Source of the DNA: Desulfocapsa sp.
Lineage (GTDB): Bacteria > Desulfobacterota > Desulfobulbia > Desulfobulbales > Desulfocapsaceae
Length of the DNA: 49,322 nt
Reading direction: 5' to 3'
NCBI GenBank assembly: GCA_016765495.1
Contig: JAESPV010000041.1
Location: 3,048-52,369 of the forward strand
Below the pieces are notes generated by a model. It was not told the origin of the DNA, ran no database searches, and worked only from the letters and a program-made list of their open reading frames with translations. A program made the translations under genes and the position numbers. The first letter of the stretch is position 1. Every line of letters starts with the position of its first letter. Below, in pieces: positions 8,708 to 18,040 of the stretch.

Positions 8708-9220
8708 TTGGCAGATTTTAAACGTTCAAGGAACGAAAGTTCCGACGAATTCATTGAAAAGATAGTATTCATAAATCGAGTCGCCAAAGTCGTTAAAGGT
8801 GGACGTAGATTCAGTTTCAGTGCCATTGTTGTTGTAGGTGATGGTAAAGGTAAAATTGGATACGGTCTCGGCAAAGCAAATCTTGTTCCTGAAGCTATTC
8901 GTAAAGGTGTTGAGAAGGCTAGAAAAGATATGACTTCTGTAGCAATTACCGACATCTCAATACCTCATCAGGTTCTTGGCCGTTATGGTGCAGGCAAAGT
9001 GTTACTGAAACCCGCATCAGAAGGTACCGGAGTAATAGCAGGTGGTCCTGTCCGTGCAGTCCTTGAAGCTGTAGGAGTGCATAATATTTTGACTAAGTGT
9101 CTGGGATCTCACAATCCGCATAACATGGTTAAGGCCACTCTGAATGGTTTGAAAAGTCTTCGTACTGCACAGAAAATCGCTGAAATGCGTGGTAAAAGTG
9201 TAGAAGAAATTCAAGCCTGA
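8708..9220 (+). CDS. rpsE: 30S ribosomal protein S5 (TTG start)
   Basis: The 170-residue product has the S5 double-stranded RNA-binding fold with [20 protein letters not shown] near residue 16, [17 protein letters not shown] near residue 38 and the C-terminal [20 protein letters not shown]5 shapes decoding accuracy and the mRNA entry channel. The initiator is TTG, preceded by an AGGGGGG tract about 8 bases upstream; the first in-frame ATG would delete conserved sequence, so TTG is preferred. Confidence 0.96.
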   Translation: MADFKRSRNESSDEFIEKIVFINRVAKVVKGGRRFSFSAIVVVGDGKGKIGYGLGKANLVPEAIRKGVEKARKDMTSVAITDISIPHQVLGRYGAGKVLLKPASEGTGVIAGGPVRAVLEAVGVHNILTKCLGSHNPHNMVKATLNGLKSLRTAQKIAEMRGKSVEEIQA

Positions 9221-9311
9221 GGAAGACGCATTAAGTATGGTTGAACTAGGACCTAAGGTCTTGATAAACACTATACTTTTTTCTATTTAATATCGAGTGA
9301 AAGGTAGTCAA

Positions 9312-9494
9312 ATGTCCGATACAATAACATTTACTTTGGTCAAGAGCGGGATCGGCAGTACTGAGAAGATTCGTGCCACTCTTACAGGTCTTGGACTGAC
9401 AAAAATGCATAAGCGTGTAACCCGAAAAGCAACTCCTGAAATTCAGGGTATGCTTAACAAAGTTGCACACCTTGTCCGTGTCGAGGAGGCGTAA
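9312..9494 (+). CDS. rpmD: 50S ribosomal protein L30
   Basis: The 60-residue protein (DTITFTLVKSGIGSTEKIR, then LTGLGLTKMHKRVTR) matches the short bacterial L30 in length and in the Ile/Leu-rich beta-alpha pattern. The ATG at 9312 is preceded by GAAAGGT at a suitable distance and gives the family N-terminus; a GTG 15 bases upstream would add four residues without a good site. It lies between rpsE and rplO, its usual neighbours. Confidence 0.94.
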   Translation: MSDTITFTLVKSGIGSTEKIRATLTGLGLTKMHKRVTRKATPEIQGMLNKVAHLVRVEEA

Positions 9495-9495
9495 C

Positions 9496-9945
9496 ATGAT
9501 TAATTTAGGAAATCTCTCTCCGAACAAGGGAGCAAATAGACAGAGAAAACGTCTCGGTCGTGGCCCGGGAACAGGTCATGGAAAAACCGCTGGACGTGGT
9601 CATAAAGGTTTTAAATCCCGTTCAGGTTCCGGAATCAAGCCAGGATTTGAGGGAGGGCAAATGCCATTGCAGCGTCGTCTTCCCAAGCGTGGTTTTACCA
9701 ATATAAATACCATTAAATATTCCATCGTATCCCTTAGTCAACTCAATAGTCTTGAGGCTGGTGCTGAAGTAAATAGCGCAGATCTTGTTGAGCAGGGAAT
9801 TGCTGATAAAGGTCTTCCTGTAAAGGTTCTTGCGAATGGTATCATAAGCAAAGCTATCATTATAGATGTCGATAAGGTCAGTGCTGGAGCAAAAGCTATG
9901 ATTGAAGCGGCCGGCGGTAAGGTTGTAGAAGCTGCAACAAAGTAA
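9496..9945 (+). CDS. rplO: 50S ribosomal protein L15
   Basis: The 149-residue protein starts MINLGNLSPNKGANRQRKR and has the glycine/arginine-rich stretch GRGPGTGHGKTAGRGHKG near residues 21-38, then FEGGQMPLQRRLPKRGF. These are standard for L15, which threads through the 50S core late in assembly. The start at 9496 is one base after the rpmD stop, with GAGGAGG as ribosome binding site inside rpmD, so the pair is translationally linked. Confidence 0.97.
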   Translation: MINLGNLSPNKGANRQRKRLGRGPGTGHGKTAGRGHKGFKSRSGSGIKPGFEGGQMPLQRRLPKRGFTNINTIKYSIVSLSQLNSLEAGAEVNSADLVEQGIADKGLPVKVLANGIISKAIIIDVDKVSAGAKAMIEAAGGKVVEAATK

Positions 9946-9975
9946 CCAAGCGAAAAACCACCAATTGAAGCTTAG

Positions 9976-11301
9976 TTGTTAGCAGCTTCTGTACGGAAAA
10001 AGATTATGAGCGGACTCCAGAAAACCGGACAATCATCTGATTTACGAAAACGTATCATTTTTACACTGTTAATGCTTGCAGTTTACAGAATGGGTGTTCA
10101 GGTACCTACCCCAGGTATTAATGGAGAGGCACTAGCTGCTTTTTTCGCGAAGAATGCTGGCACGCTTTTTGACATGTTTAACATGTTTTCTGGTGGTGCT
10201 TTGGAAAATTTTTCCATATTCGCACTGGGAATCATGCCATACATTTCAGCATCTATTATTATACAGTTGCTCACGGTGGTAATACCTCAGCTTGAAGCCC
10301 TCAAAAAAGAGGGGCCCTCAGGACAACGAAAAATCACCCAATATACGCGTTACGGTACAATTGGTTTGAGTATTATTCAAGGTAGCTTTATCGCCACTGG
10401 TCTTCAAAATATGGTAGGTCCTGGTGGAGAACCAATTGTTCTTAATCCGGGTACTCCTTTTATTTTGATGACCATGCTGACGCTCACTGCGGGTACATCG
10501 TTTGTCATGTGGTTGGGTGAGCAAATAACAGAACGAGGGATAGGTAACGGAATTTCGCTCATTATTTTTGCAGGTATTGTTGCCCGTGGCCCATCTGCCT
10601 TAATCAATTCATTTCAACTGATCAAAGCCGGAGAAATAACTCTTTTCTTCGTACCTTTAATCATTGCTTTTATGGTTGCGGTTATTGCTGTGATCGTGTT
10701 TTTCGAAACTGCTCAACGTCGCATTCCTATTCAATATGCAAAACGAGTAGTTGGAAGAAAAGTATATGGTGGACAGAGTTCACACCTACCACTAAAAATT
10801 AACATAGCAGGTGTTATCCCGCCAATCTTCGCATCATCTATCATGATGTTTCCAGCAACCATTGGTGGATTTGTACAAGTGGAGTGGGTTCAGAAGATAT
10901 CTGCCGCCATGGAGCCCGGTAGCATTTATTATTACCTGCTCTTTGTTGTAATGATAGTCTTTTTCTGCTTTTTTTATACGGCTGTGACTTTCAAACCTGA
11001 TGATGTGGCAGAGAATTTGAAAAAGAATGGTGGATTTGTTCCAGGTATACGTCCCGGCCGACAAACAGCTGATTTTATAGATAAGGTGCTCACACGGTTA
11101 ACCGTAGTTGGCGCAATTTACTTGAGTGTTGTTTGTGTACTACCTACAGTCCTTATCTCCAAATTTAACCTTCCGTTTTACTTTGGTGGAACAGCTCTTT
11201 TGATTATAGTTGGTGTTGCCATAGATACTGTATCACAGGTACAGTCTAAAATGGTTATGACGAACTATGAAGGGTTTATGAAATCCGGCGGAAAAAAATA
11301 G
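9976..11301 (+). CDS. secY: Preprotein translocase subunit SecY
   Basis: The 441-residue product has ten predicted membrane helices, with LRKRIIFTLLMLAVYRMGV and the plug-region PTPGINGEAL early on, GIMPYISASIIIQLL (helix 2b/3) and GIGNGISLIIFAGI further on, then the cytosolic loop ending FVPGIRPGRQTADFID. SecY forms the protein-conducting channel in the inner membrane with SecE and SecG. The start is uncertain: a TTG at 9976 gives a longer N-terminus; an ATG at 10006 gives a tail nearer the family norm but a weak ribosome binding site. It follows rplO as in most spc operons. Confidence 0.96.
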   Translation: MLAASVRKKIMSGLQKTGQSSDLRKRIIFTLLMLAVYRMGVQVPTPGINGEALAAFFAKNAGTLFDMFNMFSGGALENFSIFALGIMPYISASIIIQLLTVVIPQLEALKKEGPSGQRKITQYTRYGTIGLSIIQGSFIATGLQNMVGPGGEPIVLNPGTPFILMTMLTLTAGTSFVMWLGEQITERGIGNGISLIIFAGIVARGPSALINSFQLIKAGEITLFFVPLIIAFMVAVIAVIVFFETAQRRIPIQYAKRVVGRKVYGGQSSHLPLKINIAGVIPPIFASSIMMFPATIGGFVQVEWVQKISAAMEPGSIYYYLLFVVMIVFFCFFYTAVTFKPDDVAENLKKNGGFVPGIRPGRQTADFIDKVLTRLTVVGAIYLSVVCVLPTVLISKFNLPFYFGGTALLIIVGVAIDTVSQVQSKMVMTNYEGFMKSGGKK

Positions 11302-11311
11302 ACGGTAGATT

Positions 11312-12118
11312 GTGAGTAGTGGAACAGGTGGGCAAAAGGTTTTCAAACCTATTCTGGTAAAGACTTCTGATGAGATCAAACTCATGCATGAGGCTAATCA
11401 GATCGTGGCAGAAGTTCTCTGCATGTTACTGAATACGGTAACTCCTGGAATCAGCACATACGAGCTTGATCAAATGGCTGAAGGCTTATGTCGTAAACGA
11501 AATTCCACTCCTGCTTTTAAAGGCTATCATGGTTTCCCTGCTTCTCTTTGTGTCTCTTTAAATGAAGAAGTAGTACATGGAATTCCATCTCGAAGGAGAA
11601 AATTAAAGAAAGGTGATATTCTTTCCGTCGATTTTGGTGTTTATTATAAAGGGTTTTACGGGGATTCTGCTGTTACCATCCCAGTTGGTAAAATTAAAAA
11701 CGAGACGCATAAGTTGCTTAGGGCAACTCACCAATCTTTAGAACTCGCCATCGAGCAGGTTATAATTGGAAATAGAGTCTCTGATATCTCGAAGGCTGTT
11801 CAGGTATATGTGGAATCAAAAGGCTATTCCGTTGTTCGACAATTCGTTGGGCATGGAATAGGGAATTCCCTTCACGAAGGCCCTGAGATCCCAAATTATG
11901 TTCAAAAAAACGGACAATCTCCCAGATTAATAGAAGGAATGGTTCTTGCAATTGAACCCATGGTAAATCTAGGAACCCATAAAGTTAAAGTACTTGGTGA
12001 CGGGTGGACTGTAGTTACAGCAGATAAAAAGCCCTCTGCTCATTTCGAACATTCTGTCGCAGTTACAGCTGATGGACCTCTGGTTCTTAGCTCTAGAGAC
12101 AATTTTTCGGTTGGTTAG
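11312..12118 (+). CDS. map: Type I methionine aminopeptidase (GTG start)
   Basis: The 268-residue enzyme removes the initiator Met from nascent proteins. The metal ligands and catalytic His are visible: HGIPSRR, then VDFGVYYKGFYGDSAV (two Asp), GHGIGNSLHEGPEIP (His), AIEPMV (Glu) and FEHSVAVT (Glu). The GTG initiator at 11312 lies 10 bases after the secY stop; no in-frame ATG precedes the conserved core. The N-terminal 15 residues before PILVKTSDEIKLM look like a non-conserved extension. Its stop is followed by an intrinsic terminator. Confidence 0.96.
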   Translation: MSSGTGGQKVFKPILVKTSDEIKLMHEANQIVAEVLCMLLNTVTPGISTYELDQMAEGLCRKRNSTPAFKGYHGFPASLCVSLNEEVVHGIPSRRRKLKKGDILSVDFGVYYKGFYGDSAVTIPVGKIKNETHKLLRATHQSLELAIEQVIIGNRVSDISKAVQVYVESKGYSVVRQFVGHGIGNSLHEGPEIPNYVQKNGQSPRLIEGMVLAIEPMVNLGTHKVKVLGDGWTVVTADKKPSAHFEHSVAVTADGPLVLSSRDNFSVG

Positions 12119-12140
12119 TAAAATAATACTTCTCTTTTTC

Positions 12141-12169
12141 GAGAGGATGTAGTATTATCCTCTCTTTTT
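12141..12169 (+). terminator. Intrinsic terminator after map
   Basis: GAGAGGAT (12141-12148) pairs perfectly with ATCCTCTC (12157-12164) around an 8-base loop and is followed by five T. It lies 22 bases after the map stop and 149 bases before infA, so it probably ends or attenuates the spc transcript. The stretch from 12170 to 12317 should then hold a promoter for infA; TAAAAT at 12199-12204 is a possible -10, but no good -35 accompanies it. Confidence 0.6.
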
Positions 12170-12317
12170 CGATCTGGTTGTATATGTCCATCGAAAAATA
12201 AAATTTTAGGAAAATATTTCTTATGTAAATTGTGTGATTTCAGTTGCTGAACATTGATAACTGACAACTTACAATTTCTGCCCGCTGGGCATCATGTATG
12301 TTTTTGGGAGTATGTTT

Positions 12318-12554
12318 ATGGCCAAAGAAGAAGCCATTGAAGTAGAAGGCACCATTATAGAACCTCTTCCTAACGCGATGTTTCGTGTGGAATTGGATAA
12401 TGGTCACAAGGTTCTAGCCCATATTTCTGGTAAAATGCGAATGCATTTCATTAAGATTTTGCCTGGAGATCTTGTCACTATTGAGCTTTCACCCTATGAT
12501 CTTACTAGGGGAAGAATTACATTTCGGGCAAAGAATAACAAAAAGAAAAAATAA
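12318..12554 (+). CDS. infA: Translation initiation factor IF-1
   Basis: The 78-residue S1-like OB-fold protein reads [19 protein letters not shown], then [19 protein letters not shown] and LTRGRITFR, near-identical in style to known IF-1. It occupies the A site during initiation and stimulates IF-2 and IF-3. GGGAG lies 7 bases before the ATG at 12318; an in-frame ATG at 12294 would add eight residues not found in the family. A short C-terminal Lys tail (KNNKKKK) extends it slightly past the usual 72 residues. Confidence 0.96.
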   Translation: MAKEEAIEVEGTIIEPLPNAMFRVELDNGHKVLAHISGKMRMHFIKILPGDLVTIELSPYDLTRGRITFRAKNNKKKK

Positions 12555-12566
12555 GAGAGTTGTCAC

Positions 12567-12680
12567 ATGAAAGTCAGGTCATCTGTCAAAAAAATGTGTA
12601 GTGATTGTAAGATATTTAAGCGCAAAGGCGTGGTCCGGGTTAGCTGTAAAGTTAAGAAACATAAACAGCGTCAGGGGTAG
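12567..12680 (+). CDS. rpmJ: 50S ribosomal protein L36, zinc form
   Basis: A 37-codon frame reads [20 protein letters not shown] then [17 protein letters not shown]. This is L36 with its zinc ligands Cys11, Cys14, Cys27 and His32 intact, so it is the zinc-dependent version rather than the Zur-regulated Cys-less paralogue. The ATG lies 12 bases after the infA stop, with GAGAG upstream. L36 between infA and rpsM is the standard order. Confidence 0.95.
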   Translation: MKVRSSVKKMCSDCKIFKRKGVVRVSCKVKKHKQRQG

Positions 12681-12741
12681 TCATCTCATTTTGAGACAGA
12701 CAATATAAATGTATTGTCATTATTTTTAAGGAGTCTGTATT

Positions 12742-13104
12742 TTGGCACGTATAGCGGGAGTTGATCTCCCAAAAAACAAACACATGGATCGTGCACTCAC
12801 ATATATCCATGGACTTGGGCTGACATCAGCGAGACAAATACTTGATAAAGCTGATCTACCGCACACTATGAATAGTGATGATCTCGGTGGTGAAGATGTT
12901 ACTCGTATTCGAAAAATTATTGAATCTGAATACACTGTCGAGGGTGATCGGCGACGGGAAGTATCCATGGACATCAAGCGTCTTACTGACCTTGGTTGTT
13001 ATCGTGGTCGTCGTCATCGCATGGGGCTGCCATGTCGTGGACAGAAGACAAAAACTAATGCAAGAACAAAAAAAGGTCCACGTCGTGGCGCTGGCCGAAA
13101 ATAA
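12742..13104 (+). CDS. rpsM: 30S ribosomal protein S13 (TTG start)
   Basis: The 120-residue protein has [20 protein letters not shown], the helix-turn region [11 protein letters not shown] and the basic C-terminal tail [20 protein letters not shown]13 sits in the 30S head and contacts the P-site tRNA and inter-subunit bridges. The initiator is TTG, preceded by AAGGAG about 9 bases upstream; no ATG or GTG supplies the conserved N-terminus. Confidence 0.97.
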   Translation: MARIAGVDLPKNKHMDRALTYIHGLGLTSARQILDKADLPHTMNSDDLGGEDVTRIRKIIESEYTVEGDRRREVSMDIKRLTDLGCYRGRRHRMGLPCRGQKTKTNARTKKGPRRGAGRK

Positions 13105-13126
13105 TATATTGATACAGGTGTAAATT

Positions 13127-13522
13127 ATGGCTGCAGTGAAGCGTGCCGGATCTAATAAAAAAAGAATAAAAAAGAATATCCCCGAAGGGGTGGTTTTTAT
13201 TTACTCGACTTTTAACAATACCATTGTGACCATCTCTGACAAGCAGGGTAATGTCATTGCCTGGTGCTCAGCAGGTGTTTTAGGCTTTAAGGGGTCTCGT
13301 AAGTCTACCCCTTTTGCTGCACAGAAAGCAATGGCGGAAGCCGCTGAAAAGGCAGCTGAACATGGATTGAGAAAGATTGAAGTCCGTGTTAAGGGGCCAG
13401 GACCCGGTCGTGAGGCAGCGCTTAGAGCACTGATAAATACAAGATTCGAAGTAAGCAAAATTGTTGATGTAACTCCAGTTCCTCACAATGGATGCAAACC
13501 GCCGAAACGTCGCCGGGTATAG
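13127..13522 (+). CDS. rpsK: 30S ribosomal protein S11
   Basis: The 131-residue protein carries [20 protein letters not shown] near residue 21, [17 protein letters not shown] near 50 and the C-terminal [17 protein letters not shown], which is diagnostic. S11 forms the platform of the 30S and lines the mRNA exit channel with S7. An ACAGGTG site precedes the ATG. It lies 22 bases after rpsM. Confidence 0.97.
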   Translation: MAAVKRAGSNKKRIKKNIPEGVVFIYSTFNNTIVTISDKQGNVIAWCSAGVLGFKGSRKSTPFAAQKAMAEAAEKAAEHGLRKIEVRVKGPGPGREAALRALINTRFEVSKIVDVTPVPHNGCKPPKRRRV

Positions 13523-13577
13523 TTGGTCTTGTTAAAAATTGTTTTTAAAAGTTACATTACATTAATCGGAGAATAAC

Positions 13578-14207
13578 GTGGCTAGATATACAGGAGCTGC
13601 CTGTCGTCGTTGTAGACGAGAAAATCTGAAATTATACCTCAAGGGTGATCGCTGTTACTCAGACAAGTGCTCATTTGAGAGAAGAGCTGTTCCTCCAGGT
13701 CAGCATGGTCAGGCCCGTTTTAGAAAGGTTTCTGACTATTGTGTGCAACTGCGAGAAAAACAAAAAGTAAAAAACATTTACGGAATGCTAGAAGGGCAAT
13801 TTCGTAATTACTTTCACAAGGCTGATCTACAAAAAGGTATTACGGGCGAAAATCTGCTTATAATGCTTGAGCGTCGTCTTGATAATACAATTTTTCGCCT
13901 TGGTTTTGCCTCCTCAAGAAAGCAGGCCAGGCAGTTGGTTCGCCACAATCATATACTTGTAAACGGAAGAAAAGTTAATATTCCATCTTTTTTCATTTCT
14001 GTTAATGATGTAATCACCATCAAAGAAAAAAGTAGAACCAATAACTATCTAGTTGAGAGCATGGAGGCTGTTGCCAGGCGTGGAATTCCAACATGGCTTG
14101 AGCTTGATAAAAATGCATTCAAGGCTACGGTTAAGGCTCTGCCTAATCGCGATGAAATTACCATGCCTATTCAGGAACAATTGATTGTTGAATTGTATTC
14201 CAAATAA
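13578..14207 (+). CDS. rpsD: 30S ribosomal protein S4, zinc form (GTG start)
   Basis: The 209-residue protein starts [20 protein letters not shown]. Cys9, Cys12, Cys26 and Cys31 form the zinc-knuckle arrangement of the Cys-containing S4 subtype. The S4 RNA-binding domain follows from about residue 98 ([20 protein letters not shown], then [15 protein letters not shown]). S4 is a primary 16S binding protein, a translational repressor of the alpha operon in E. coli, and an rRNA antiterminator. GGAGAATAAC precedes the GTG initiator. Confidence 0.97.
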   Translation: MARYTGAACRRCRRENLKLYLKGDRCYSDKCSFERRAVPPGQHGQARFRKVSDYCVQLREKQKVKNIYGMLEGQFRNYFHKADLQKGITGENLLIMLERRLDNTIFRLGFASSRKQARQLVRHNHILVNGRKVNIPSFFISVNDVITIKEKSRTNNYLVESMEAVARRGIPTWLELDKNAFKATVKALPNRDEITMPIQEQLIVELYSK

Positions 14208-14263
14208 GCACTGACTATTTGGTAGCACGGTAATTGTATTGTAAACACGAAGGTAGGAAACTC

Positions 14264-15310
14264 ATGACTGAAACTGTTGAAGATACACACCCTATTTATC
14301 GCAACTGGCACGAACTTATTCATTCGGAGCCACTTGAAGTAGATAGGGCAAAGCATACTAACACATATGGAAAGTTTGTCTGCCAGCCACTTGAAAGAGG
14401 TTTTGCGGCAACCATAGGGAATTCTTTACGACGTATATTGCTTTCCTCTATTCAGGGAACAGCAATTACAACTGTCAAGATAGATGGTGCTCTCCATGAA
14501 TTCACCTCCATGGAGGATGTTAAGGAAGATGTTAGTGAGATTATAATTAATCTCAAGCAGGTACGTCTGCAATTAAATTCTGATGAGCCTCAAACAGTTA
14601 TCATAGATAAAAAAGGCCCTGGTGAAGTTACAGCTTCAGACATCTCTGGAAATTCCGCTGTTGAGGTTATGAACGGAGATCAACTCATCTGCACGCTTAC
14701 AGGTGATAGAGATTTTCATGCTGAACTTACTGTTGAATGGGGCAAGGGATATCAGCCAGCTGAGAAGCAGTCAAAAGAGAAGCTTGCCATAGGCCAGATT
14801 CCCATTGATGCTATTTTTACGCCAATTCGCCAGATTCAATATGGTATTTCCAATGCCAGGGTTGGTCAACAAACTGATTATGACAAGCTCACCATTGAAG
14901 TAGAAACAGATGGTAGTGTCAAGCCAGAGAATGCATTGGCATTCGCTGCTAAAATTTTAAAAGAGCAGCTGGCTCCATTTATCAATTTTGACGAAGCAGA
15001 AGTTGAGCCTGAAAAATCAGAAGAGGATAAGAACAATCGCGAACCATTGAATCCCAATCTTGATAAACCGGTTGAGGATCTTGAGCTTTCGGTTCGTTCC
15101 GCCAATTGTCTTAAAAATGCTGATATTAATTTTATCGGTGAGCTTGCCCAAAAATCAGATCAGGAGATGCTGAAGACTAAAAACTTTGGCCGCAAATCTC
15201 TTAATGAGATAAAGGCGCTACTTACTGAAATGGATTTAAGCCTCGGGATGAACGTCGACAATTGGACTCCGCCCGAAATTACAGAAAGCACTGACGATAC
15301 TGAGCTCTAA
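14264..15310 (+). CDS. rpoA: DNA-directed RNA polymerase alpha subunit
   Basis: The 348-residue subunit has the N-terminal assembly domain with [20 protein letters not shown] near residue 50, used for beta and beta-prime assembly, an acidic linker (about residues 240-265), and the C-terminal domain with [20 protein letters not shown] then [15 protein letters not shown], which contacts UP elements and activators. The ATG at 14264 is preceded by AGGTAGGA; an in-frame ATG 30 bases upstream lacks support. It lies between rpsD and rplQ as usual. Confidence 0.98.
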   Translation: MTETVEDTHPIYRNWHELIHSEPLEVDRAKHTNTYGKFVCQPLERGFAATIGNSLRRILLSSIQGTAITTVKIDGALHEFTSMEDVKEDVSEIIINLKQVRLQLNSDEPQTVIIDKKGPGEVTASDISGNSAVEVMNGDQLICTLTGDRDFHAELTVEWGKGYQPAEKQSKEKLAIGQIPIDAIFTPIRQIQYGISNARVGQQTDYDKLTIEVETDGSVKPENALAFAAKILKEQLAPFINFDEAEVEPEKSEEDKNNREPLNPNLDKPVEDLELSVRSANCLKNADINFIGELAQKSDQEMLKTKNFGRKSLNEIKALLTEMDLSLGMNVDNWTPPEITESTDDTEL

Positions 15311-15369
15311 GAACGGAATTATTATAAATCAATTACCTGATGTTCAGGAATTGAGTTGAGGATAGAATT

Positions 15370-15756
15370 ATGAGACATAGAAAATCAGGAAGAAGACTTG
15401 GTCGTACAGGTTCCCATAAAAAAGCGATGTTCAGGAATATGGTAACTTCAGTATTCGAGCACGAGCGTATTGTTACCACAACACCAAAGGCCAAAGAGGT
15501 TAGAAAAGTTGTTGATAAAATGATTACTCTTGCCAAGCGTGGTGATCTTCATGCAAAACGCCAAGCAATGAGTTTTATTCAATCCCGTGATGTCGTTGCA
15601 AAACTTTTTGATGAAATTTCCGAGCAGTTTACAGATAGAAATGGCGGCTATACTCGCATTATTCAAACAGGACAACGACGTGGTGATGCTGCTCCAATGG
15701 CAATCCTGGAACTGGTAACATACTCGGAAGATACTGGAGAAGAAAGCGAGAATTAA
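15370..15756 (+). CDS. rplQ: 50S ribosomal protein L17
   Basis: The 128-residue protein starts [20 protein letters not shown] and contains [20 protein letters not shown] and [20 protein letters not shown], all characteristic of L17 near the tunnel exit. GAGGATAGAATT precedes the ATG. It is the last gene of the ribosomal cluster and is followed 27 bases later by a strong terminator. Confidence 0.97.
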   Translation: MRHRKSGRRLGRTGSHKKAMFRNMVTSVFEHERIVTTTPKAKEVRKVVDKMITLAKRGDLHAKRQAMSFIQSRDVVAKLFDEISEQFTDRNGGYTRIIQTGQRRGDAAPMAILELVTYSEDTGEESEN

Positions 15757-15783
15757 TTTGATACCATTTTCTTTGATTTACTT

Positions 15784-15820
15784 AAAGCTGATATGAATCC
15801 TTTCATATCAGCTTTTTTTT
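15784..15820 (+). terminator. Intrinsic terminator closing the ribosomal superoperon
   Basis: AAAGCTGATATGAA (15784-15797) pairs perfectly with TTCATATCAGCTTT (15802-15815) around a TCCT loop, and the T-run continues to 15820. A 14-bp stem with a U-tract directly after rplQ is a textbook rho-independent terminator. The next gene starts only 19 bases later. Confidence 0.9.
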
Positions 15821-15838
15821 TAATTTTTTGCTGGTGAA

Positions 15839-16636
15839 ATGATGTTATCGGCATTATGTGATATAGTCATGAAGACAAAAAAGGATTTCCCCGAAGGACT
15901 TGAGCCACAGGGTAAACAAAAATTCAACTTTCATTGCCATGAAGGTGTTGATTGTTATATGATCTGTTGTCGTAATGTGGAGATGTTCTTATATCCATAT
16001 GATATTCTACGCCTGAAGAACTTTCTCAAAATTTCATCTCAGGAGTTCATGGAAAACTATACTCGTGTAGTTCCGGGGACAGGACATCCATATTTTCCAT
16101 CTGTTATGCTGCGTCTTACCGATGATGAATCAAAATCCTGCCCTTTTCTTGGTAAAGATGGCTGTGATATATATATGGAGAGACCTTCTGCCTGTAGGAC
16201 CTATCCACTTGAACGTGGGGTTGATCGCTCTCCTGAAAAAGGGGTGAACAGTGAATTTTATTTTATGACAAACCATGAATATTGTCACGGACATCAGGAA
16301 GGGAAAACGTTTACTGTGAAGAAGTGGATACGGAATCAGAGACTTGATGACTATAATCTCATGAATGATCTCTGGGCTGAAGTTGACACAGTCTTTTCTC
16401 GGAATCCCTGGATGGGTGAGGGCAGTGGCGGTCCAAAACAGCAAGTTGCTTTTACTGCATGTTACGATATTGATAATTTTCGATTAATGATAGCCAAGCA
16501 TGATTTACTTGACCGTTTTACTGTTTCTCGTGATCAAAAACGGAGAATAAATGAATCAGATACAGAACTGTTAAAATTTTCCTTCGAATGGATTAAGAAT
16601 TTTCTGGGCGCTCCTTCCTCGCTACTTGCCAGGTAA
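15839..16636 (+). CDS. YkgJ-family cysteine cluster protein
   Basis: The 265-residue protein has the YkgJ (UPF0153) cysteine pattern: CHEGVDCYMICC near residues 38-49, then SCPFLGKDGCDIYMERPSAC and RTYPLE near residues 100-125. The family is thought to bind zinc or iron-sulfur; its reaction is unknown, so I assign none. The C-terminal half has no motif I recognise. The start is uncertain: ATG at 15839 or 15842, or Met11, with only a weak TGGTGA upstream. It begins 19 bases after the rplQ terminator, so it depends on read-through or on a promoter overlapping the hairpin. Confidence 0.75.
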   Translation: MMLSALCDIVMKTKKDFPEGLEPQGKQKFNFHCHEGVDCYMICCRNVEMFLYPYDILRLKNFLKISSQEFMENYTRVVPGTGHPYFPSVMLRLTDDESKSCPFLGKDGCDIYMERPSACRTYPLERGVDRSPEKGVNSEFYFMTNHEYCHGHQEGKTFTVKKWIRNQRLDDYNLMNDLWAEVDTVFSRNPWMGEGSGGPKQQVAFTACYDIDNFRLMIAKHDLLDRFTVSRDQKRRINESDTELLKFSFEWIKNFLGAPSSLLAR

Positions 16637-16947
16637 AGAACGTACGTGAAAAGAATTGAAAAATTGTAACTTGATATGTCCAACTTTTTTCGTTGCCGGG
16701 TCTATTTCTTCAATTTGAAAAGGATAAAAAAAAACGATTCTGTACTACCCTGGTACGCAATCACTTGCGTGACTCCCCACAGTATGTTAAAAAAAAAGGT
16801 TTATAGTTTTTTTGTAGTCATTTTATCTGCATTGGGCAGATAAAGTATAATTCACACATCCCCCGTTTTCTGGTGTTATTGTTTTTCTTATAAGTAAGAT
16901 TACAATGATGAAGGTGGGATGGACGTTTAACCGGATTGGAGAATAAT
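16637..16947 (+). promoter_or_regulatory. Leader region upstream of rpsB with candidate promoter
   Basis: This 311-base gap has no credible gene. It contains a small hairpin ACGCAA-TCAC-TTGCGT (16755-16770) and an exact TATAAT at 16846-16851, about 100 bases before the rpsB ATG. The -35 region at 17 bp spacing (TTATCT) is poor. A long 5' leader before rpsB is common because S2 autoregulates its own mRNA in enterobacteria, but no known rpsB leader motif can be confirmed by eye. Confidence 0.35.
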
Positions 16948-17739
16948 ATGGCAAAAGTAACAGTTAAAGAAATGCTTCAAGCAGGCCTTCATTTTGGTCA
17001 CCAGACCCGTCGATGGAATCCTAAGATGAAACCTTTTATCTACGGACCTCGTAATGGCATTTATATAATCAACCTTGATAAAAGCAAGAAACTTTTTGAT
17101 ATAGCTTCTGATTTTGTAATCAACGAAATCACAAATGGTGGGACACTTTTATTCGTAGGTACTAAACGTCAGGCCAGAAATATCATTAAGGAAGAGGCTG
17201 TTCGTTGTGGAATGCCCTATGTAGACCATCGTTGGCTTGGAGGAATGCTCACCAACTTTCAAACTATTAAAAACTCAATCGAGCGTCTTAAGTCTATTGA
17301 ATCTATGCAGGAAGATGGATCAATCAACCGTTTCCCCAAAAAAGAGATTCTTCTTATGGGGAAAGAGCGTGTCAAGCTTGAACGCAATGTTGGTGGTATC
17401 AAAAATATGCGTAATATCCCCACTGCTATTCTTGTTATTGATCCAAGAAATGAATCCATTGCTATTAATGAAGCAAAAAAATTGAAGATTCCAGTAATTG
17501 CTCTTACGGATACAAACTGTGATCCTGATGGGATCGATTATATTATTCCCGGTAATGATGATGCTATTCGCTCTATCCAGCTGATCTGCAGTCAGCTTGC
17601 AGAAGGTGTCCTTACCGGTCAGGCTGCTCGTGATGGCGAAGATGCATCCGATGAAGCAATGGTTGCTGCCATGGGAGATGCCGGTACGGAACAGGTTGAA
17701 ACTGTTCAGTCAACAGAAGCCACTCCTGCTGCCGAATAA
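16948..17739 (+). CDS. rpsB: 30S ribosomal protein S2
   Basis: The 263-residue protein begins [20 protein letters not shown] and contains [36 protein letters not shown] and [20 protein letters not shown], the S2 signatures. The ATG at 16948 has TTGGAG at good spacing; a TTG at 16936 in frame belongs to that site rather than being a start. The C-terminal 30 residues are acidic, low-complexity and unlikely to be structured. S2 is added late to the 30S and is needed for S1 binding. tsf follows after a 301-base spacer. Confidence 0.97.
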   Translation: MAKVTVKEMLQAGLHFGHQTRRWNPKMKPFIYGPRNGIYIINLDKSKKLFDIASDFVINEITNGGTLLFVGTKRQARNIIKEEAVRCGMPYVDHRWLGGMLTNFQTIKNSIERLKSIESMQEDGSINRFPKKEILLMGKERVKLERNVGGIKNMRNIPTAILVIDPRNESIAINEAKKLKIPVIALTDTNCDPDGIDYIIPGNDDAIRSIQLICSQLAEGVLTGQAARDGEDASDEAMVAAMGDAGTEQVETVQSTEATPAAE

Positions 17740-18040
17740 AGGACATCAAAATGCTCGTATCGGGCGTTGTAAGTATTGAGAACTCTGGGGCTGTGTAAGC
17801 CCCTTTGTCGTGTTTGCTGTTTTCGCTTCTTGAATCTGGAATTGTGAACCTGCGGGTTCCTATACAGGTTTTTGTTTTACTACTAATACCCCCTTGTGGG
17901 ATGTATGTGGCTTCAGCAGGTTTTTAAAATACAACACGAGATAAGTGTAGACGTTGAAAAACTTTTTAAGGTACTAAAAGGAAAAAAATAGCTGACTCGG
18001 TATGCTTTCTATTACCGGGTAAGGAAAGAGGAGATATAGT
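17740..18040 (+). promoter_or_regulatory. Structured rpsB-tsf spacer with competing hairpins
   Basis: The 301-base gap holds no gene. GGGGCT (17787-17792) pairs with AGCCCC (17798-17803), followed by a weak T-rich run. Further on, GAACC (17846-17850) can pair with GGTTC (17855-17859), while the overlapping AACCTG (17847-17852) can instead pair with CAGGTT (17865-17870), followed by TTTGTTTT. AACCTGC can also reach GCAGGTT at 17916-17922, followed by TTT. The mutually exclusive pairings and U-rich tails suggest an attenuator that adjusts tsf relative to rpsB. No ligand-binding RNA class is recognisable. Confidence 0.4.

Noticed and set aside
16832..16851. TTGGGC paired with TATAAT as a full promoter before rpsB
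   Set aside because: The spacing between them is only 8 bases, too short for sigma-70; only the -10 is retained as a candidate.
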